Source of the DNA: Rhyacophila brunnea
Taxonomy: Eukaryota; Arthropoda; Insecta; Trichoptera; Rhyacophilidae
Assembly (NCBI GenBank): GCA_022495005.1
Contig: JAGYXB010001761.1
Span: 186,001-250,000, forward strand
DNA length: 64,000 nucleotides
Direction of reading: 5' to 3'
Part shown: in pieces, positions 60,661 to 64,000 of the stretch
Layout of the letters: the number at the start of each line of letters is the position of its first letter
Position numbering within the stretch: position 1 is the stretch's first letter
The notes under the pieces: generated by a model
What the model saw: only the letters and a program-made list of their open reading frames with translations
The model's database searches: none
Told to the model about the DNA's origin: nothing
Translations under genes and position numbers: made by a program

Positions 60661-62182
60661 CAAGTAGGTATATATGTGAGGTGTTTTCAAGTTATTTATG
60701 TTCAAAAACATTTATTTTTTGGTTTGGTCTTATAGAATTTAACAATTTTCTATTAAAGAATAAGAATCAGTGATTAAAAAATTACAAAAAAATACTTGTT
60801 GTTTTACCTATTTACAAAGAGAATATCGTCTTACATCGAATGTTTGCATATTATGGAAGACTTATTTTGTTAATAATTTAAGAGACAGTTTTAATATGAA
60901 GGACTCACTTCAATTAAATGTGACACTTAATTTCAAAATCAGCCAAGTCCATAATATATTATGAATATGAGAAAAACAGTTTTTTGTTTTCTCGAGTACA
61001 CAGTCACAAAGGTGAAAGTTTATACTATTTCGAGTATAGAATATTTAAAATTAATAAGTTTCACATTTCGATAATGCAGAAATGTTAGAAAGCAGTAGTT
61101 CTTCTGGAATTCACAAAAAAAAATACCTAAGGTGGACTTGGCTGATTTTGAAATCTAGCGACACAAATGTGAAATATTTAAAAACCGATGTAACGTGACT
61201 TAACATCATATAATGGGAAAGGTTAAAGTAATTTATGAATTAATATCACCTTAATTTAACGTTTTTTGCTTATCTTCTTTTTTTACAGAAACAACGAATC
61301 ATATTTAAACGATATTGCGACATATGCCATAATTGTACAGACATTAAGCAAAATGCGAAACTGTATGAAAAACTTTGGATAACGACACGTTAATTGCTTA
61401 AATTACTTTAAACTAATTTTACCGAACAATTTCTCCGAATATGAAATAAACTTCTTAAAACTTAACAATTCATTTTACTTTACACAACAAACTCATTACG
61501 GTAAACGGCCACGACAAAGAATGTTTTATTTTGTACAATATAATTATTTCAGGCACTATAATTAAAAGAGACACGTGTTTTCAGAATAGAAACAATTCTA
61601 GTAAATATGTTTGGTCTACATACTTAGCTAATTATAGCTTCCCTTAGGACGTGTTTGTTGAAGCTAAACATACATAACGCCATCGTTACAATTTGTCTTT
61701 CAAACTATGAATCAAATTATTCCAGTACATATATATATATATGTCGTTATGATTGCGTTAATTTCCTCAAAGCGTTTATACAATGATAAATTAAATCAGG
61801 TTAGTGATTATTGTGAATGCCTATTTAAATAGTCGTATACGATTATAATTTATACAAAACTATTTATACAGGACTATTTCTACTCGCAGATTGAACTGTA
61901 TGAACTTTAAAGTGTGATATTAATTTTATTATGATGTTAATACTTTTACATCTATACTTTAACTCATTGAAAGTTGACAAAAAATATTTCAATTTTAATT
62001 TATTTAATATATTGTGGACATTACAAATTATAAGTTTAAGACGTTCACAACATGACATTTATAAACAAATAAATATTATTAAAACAGTATTATGTAATAC
62101 TGTAATTATGCAATATTAAGTTATTCTACAGTATAAATGTGTAAATACAAAAAATATGAAGTATATAGGTACAAGGAAGTAC
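60661..62182. other. No gene seen
   Basis: AT-rich. The short frames at 60770 and 61864-62119 show no motif. Confidence 0.3.
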
Positions 62183-62395
62183 ACCGGATGAGTTAAGCAG
62201 ACCCTATTTTAAGAATTTATGAAATAACATCCACCTATACTCATTCTCACGTAGATGGAATATATCAACATCCGAAGCAATTTGGTTGAACAGAGTTATT
62301 GCCCTCCCAATTGGGATCACCAATTGCAGGTTAGTTCTGCTTCTCGGGAGAATAAACAACTGATGCTCCCGATTTCTAAGATTTCTAAGATTCTA
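62183..62395 (-). pseudogene. LINE C-terminal tail, inverted copy
   Basis: The minus strand contains cttagaaatcgggagcatca and the following LPRCKTN-equivalent region, diverged from 8190-8330. It is a 5'-truncated fragment of the same LINE family. Confidence 0.45.
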
Positions 62396-62591
62396 ATATT
62401 TACATATTTATTAATAAAATAATTGAACAGACATAATTTGAAAACTTCTCATGCATATAGGTACACACTATAAAAAGTACAATAAATACGATGCCAAAAT
62501 ACACGAGATGTTTTCAAATTATGTATGTTCAATATATTATAGAATGTTACATTCTCAAATCGTGTATCCTATTCGTTGAATATAATTTTTT

Positions 62592-62770
62592 TTCGACCAT
62601 GTCTTATCCTAATAAGATCATATGTGGAGGTTTGTATCGACATATTTTGTTTTTACCCTGACTCAAACACAAATTGAAAAAAACATATGTGTACTTGTAC
62701 CCAGAACGAATCTGGGACCCACGATGGAATAGGGCATAAGCCGACGCTTTAGCCACGCGGCCATCGTGCC
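62592..62770 (-). mobile_element. SINE-B copy 6
   Basis: In minus orientation: cacgatggccgcgtggctaa (A box region), the B box relic in ggtcccagattcgttct, then the shared body and the gatcttattaggat tail. Confidence 0.65.
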
Positions 62771-63184
62771 ATTGACATTGGGCTAGTGCCCATAGTTCGT
62801 AGAGAAGGTGGTAATTTACCAATAGTTTTTTTTTTTTTCATGACAAATTCGAGTTTTGCAGTTTATCAAGGTAATATTATTTTTTTATTTAAAAACTTTC
62901 TGATGTTTTTGTACTAAAGGTTAATTTTCGAAAACCTGTTTTAAGTGTTATTTCGATAAATAAATATGTTTATTTTAATCCAGCCCTTCAGGTAATGTGC
63001 TAATACCGCTTTATTTTTTCGATATTCATTAATTACTAAATGAAAATATGAAATGATAAATATTTAATTTTTAAATAACCATTTATCTTTAGGTGTTTAC
63101 TACAAAAAAAAGTGTTGTTGAAACGCTGCAATATTATTAATACTTCTAGGTACATTATGATATTTTATTCAACTCGTAAACATG

Positions 63185-63415
63185 ACGCACACGATGGCCG
63201 AGCGGCTTATGCGTCTGTTTGTATTGTCGTGGGTTCCAGGTTTGAATCAAGGGTCTGACAAATATACATATTGGTTTTCAATTTGTGTTTGGAGTTAGAG
63301 TATGGATCTAATAGGTGGAGCAAGTGGTTAACAACCATTTCTTATAAAAACAAAATCTGTTAATAGAATCTCCATTCTGTGAAGACCTGTATGATTCTCT
63401 AAGGATCGAATATGG
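63185..63415 (+). mobile_element. SINE-B copy 7, best promoter head
   Basis: Plus copy with A box tggccgagcgg (63195-63205) and B-box-like ggtttgaatca (63239-63249), resembling a tRNA-Ser/Leu-derived head. The body follows (caatttgtgtttggagttag, gagcaagtggttaacaacca), then aaaaacaaaatctgttaata and a tail with aagacctgtatgattctcta. Confidence 0.7.
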
Positions 63416-64000
63416 TGAATTAGTAGTATGTAATAGTAAACATGATAACACAATTCACCACTAAATGTGTTTGTTGGTATAATTGAAGCTAATAAACTTT
63501 TCTGTATAAACTTCAAATAAAATAATAAAATACTCCTGAAACAATAATAACACCCAAGCATTTGAAAACTTAGTGTTTTACTGAAACGCTTTGTTATTTC
63601 AGAGAGCAATAAAAATAAAATAAAAGTAGTACCTTCGTAATGGAAAGTTCCATTTCAGAAAATTATTTTAATAAATCTTATTACGAGTTTTGTTAAACAG
63701 ATGTTTTTTGCTTTAAAGCATTTCAAAAAACATTCTGATTTTAAGCCGGGTTTTTAAGGCAATACTACTTACAATACGACATCACTATTTTAATAACTAG
63801 GACCAATAAAGAATTATTATGAAAGTCTTTATATTATTATACAGTAAATATCTAAAAATATTTGGCGGTGATGATCTCGCTGAGAAAAAAGACTGGTTGG
63901 AGGTTACTCGGATGATTAGTCGAAATAATTTATTTTACAAATAAAGATTAACAATGACAGCTCTAAGATTATACAATACAATGTAATACGCGGTGAGCGA

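Noticed and set aside
1..64000. CRISPR array, phage, operon or bacterial island
   Set aside because: No regularly spaced repeats with unique spacers and no prokaryotic gene organisation; all repeats are eukaryotic transposons.

Overview
This window is about 64 kb of AT-rich eukaryotic, almost certainly insect, nuclear DNA. The evidence is RTE-, R1- and Jockey/I-type LINE fragments, tRNA-derived SINEs, (TTAGG)n telomere-type blocks (the arthropod telomere unit), splice-site-bounded exon candidates and no bacterial-style gene packing. The order cannot be fixed from sequence alone; a hemipteran or another insect with a large genome would fit.

Host coding content: no complete host gene is visible. 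Two short GC-richer islands on the minus strand look like internal exons. One is at 56817-56941 (acceptor, 125 nt, donor) and the other at 2845-3046 (acceptor, 202 nt, donor). Only one frame combination stays open through both, and there their phases match. The simplest reading is that most of the window is one roughly 54 kb intron of a minus-strand gene filled with transposons. The protein encoded is Ser/Gly-rich and was not recognised.

Mobile DNA from left to right: an old interspersed repeat (313-850); a Mutator-like MITE (1594-2006); a LINE 3' tail (about 2100-2295); a TTAA-flanked inverted-repeat element (3642-4517); copies of a ten-member MITE family (6551, 13138, 22183, 27608, 29669, 35087, 42971, 46170, 50126, 52531); a LINE C-terminal tail (8150-8540); a second Mutator-like MITE (9196-9792); an RTE reverse transcriptase fragment (10879-11586); a solo LTR (11823-12274); repeats with hammerhead-ribozyme-like cores (15259-15290, 20175-20206); two Mutator-like MITEs in inverted orientation (17238-17637, 17797-18375), one carrying a SINE; a hAT-like MITE (19045-19233); an R1-type RT fragment (23717-24604); a non-LTR retrotransposon with both ends but most of ORF2 missing (32433-34374); another hAT-like MITE (38502-38716); a non-autonomous LTR retrotransposon (40404-42559) inserted into a second copy of the 313-850 repeat; an 833-bp near-perfect palindrome (43296-44128) nested in a MITE; further RT fragments (47998-48300, 54384-54720); a TTAA element with a TTF-type zinc-finger transposase remnant (54967-56381); a third hAT-like MITE (58076-58274); and several SINEs.

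The most unusual points are the hammerhead-like motifs, telomere-type TTAGG blocks inside two unrelated MITE families (8-bp versus 9-bp target duplications), the 833-bp hairpin, the LINE whose frame breaks lie at A-runs, and an unrecognised 174-codon reading frame with a single stop at 31183-31707.
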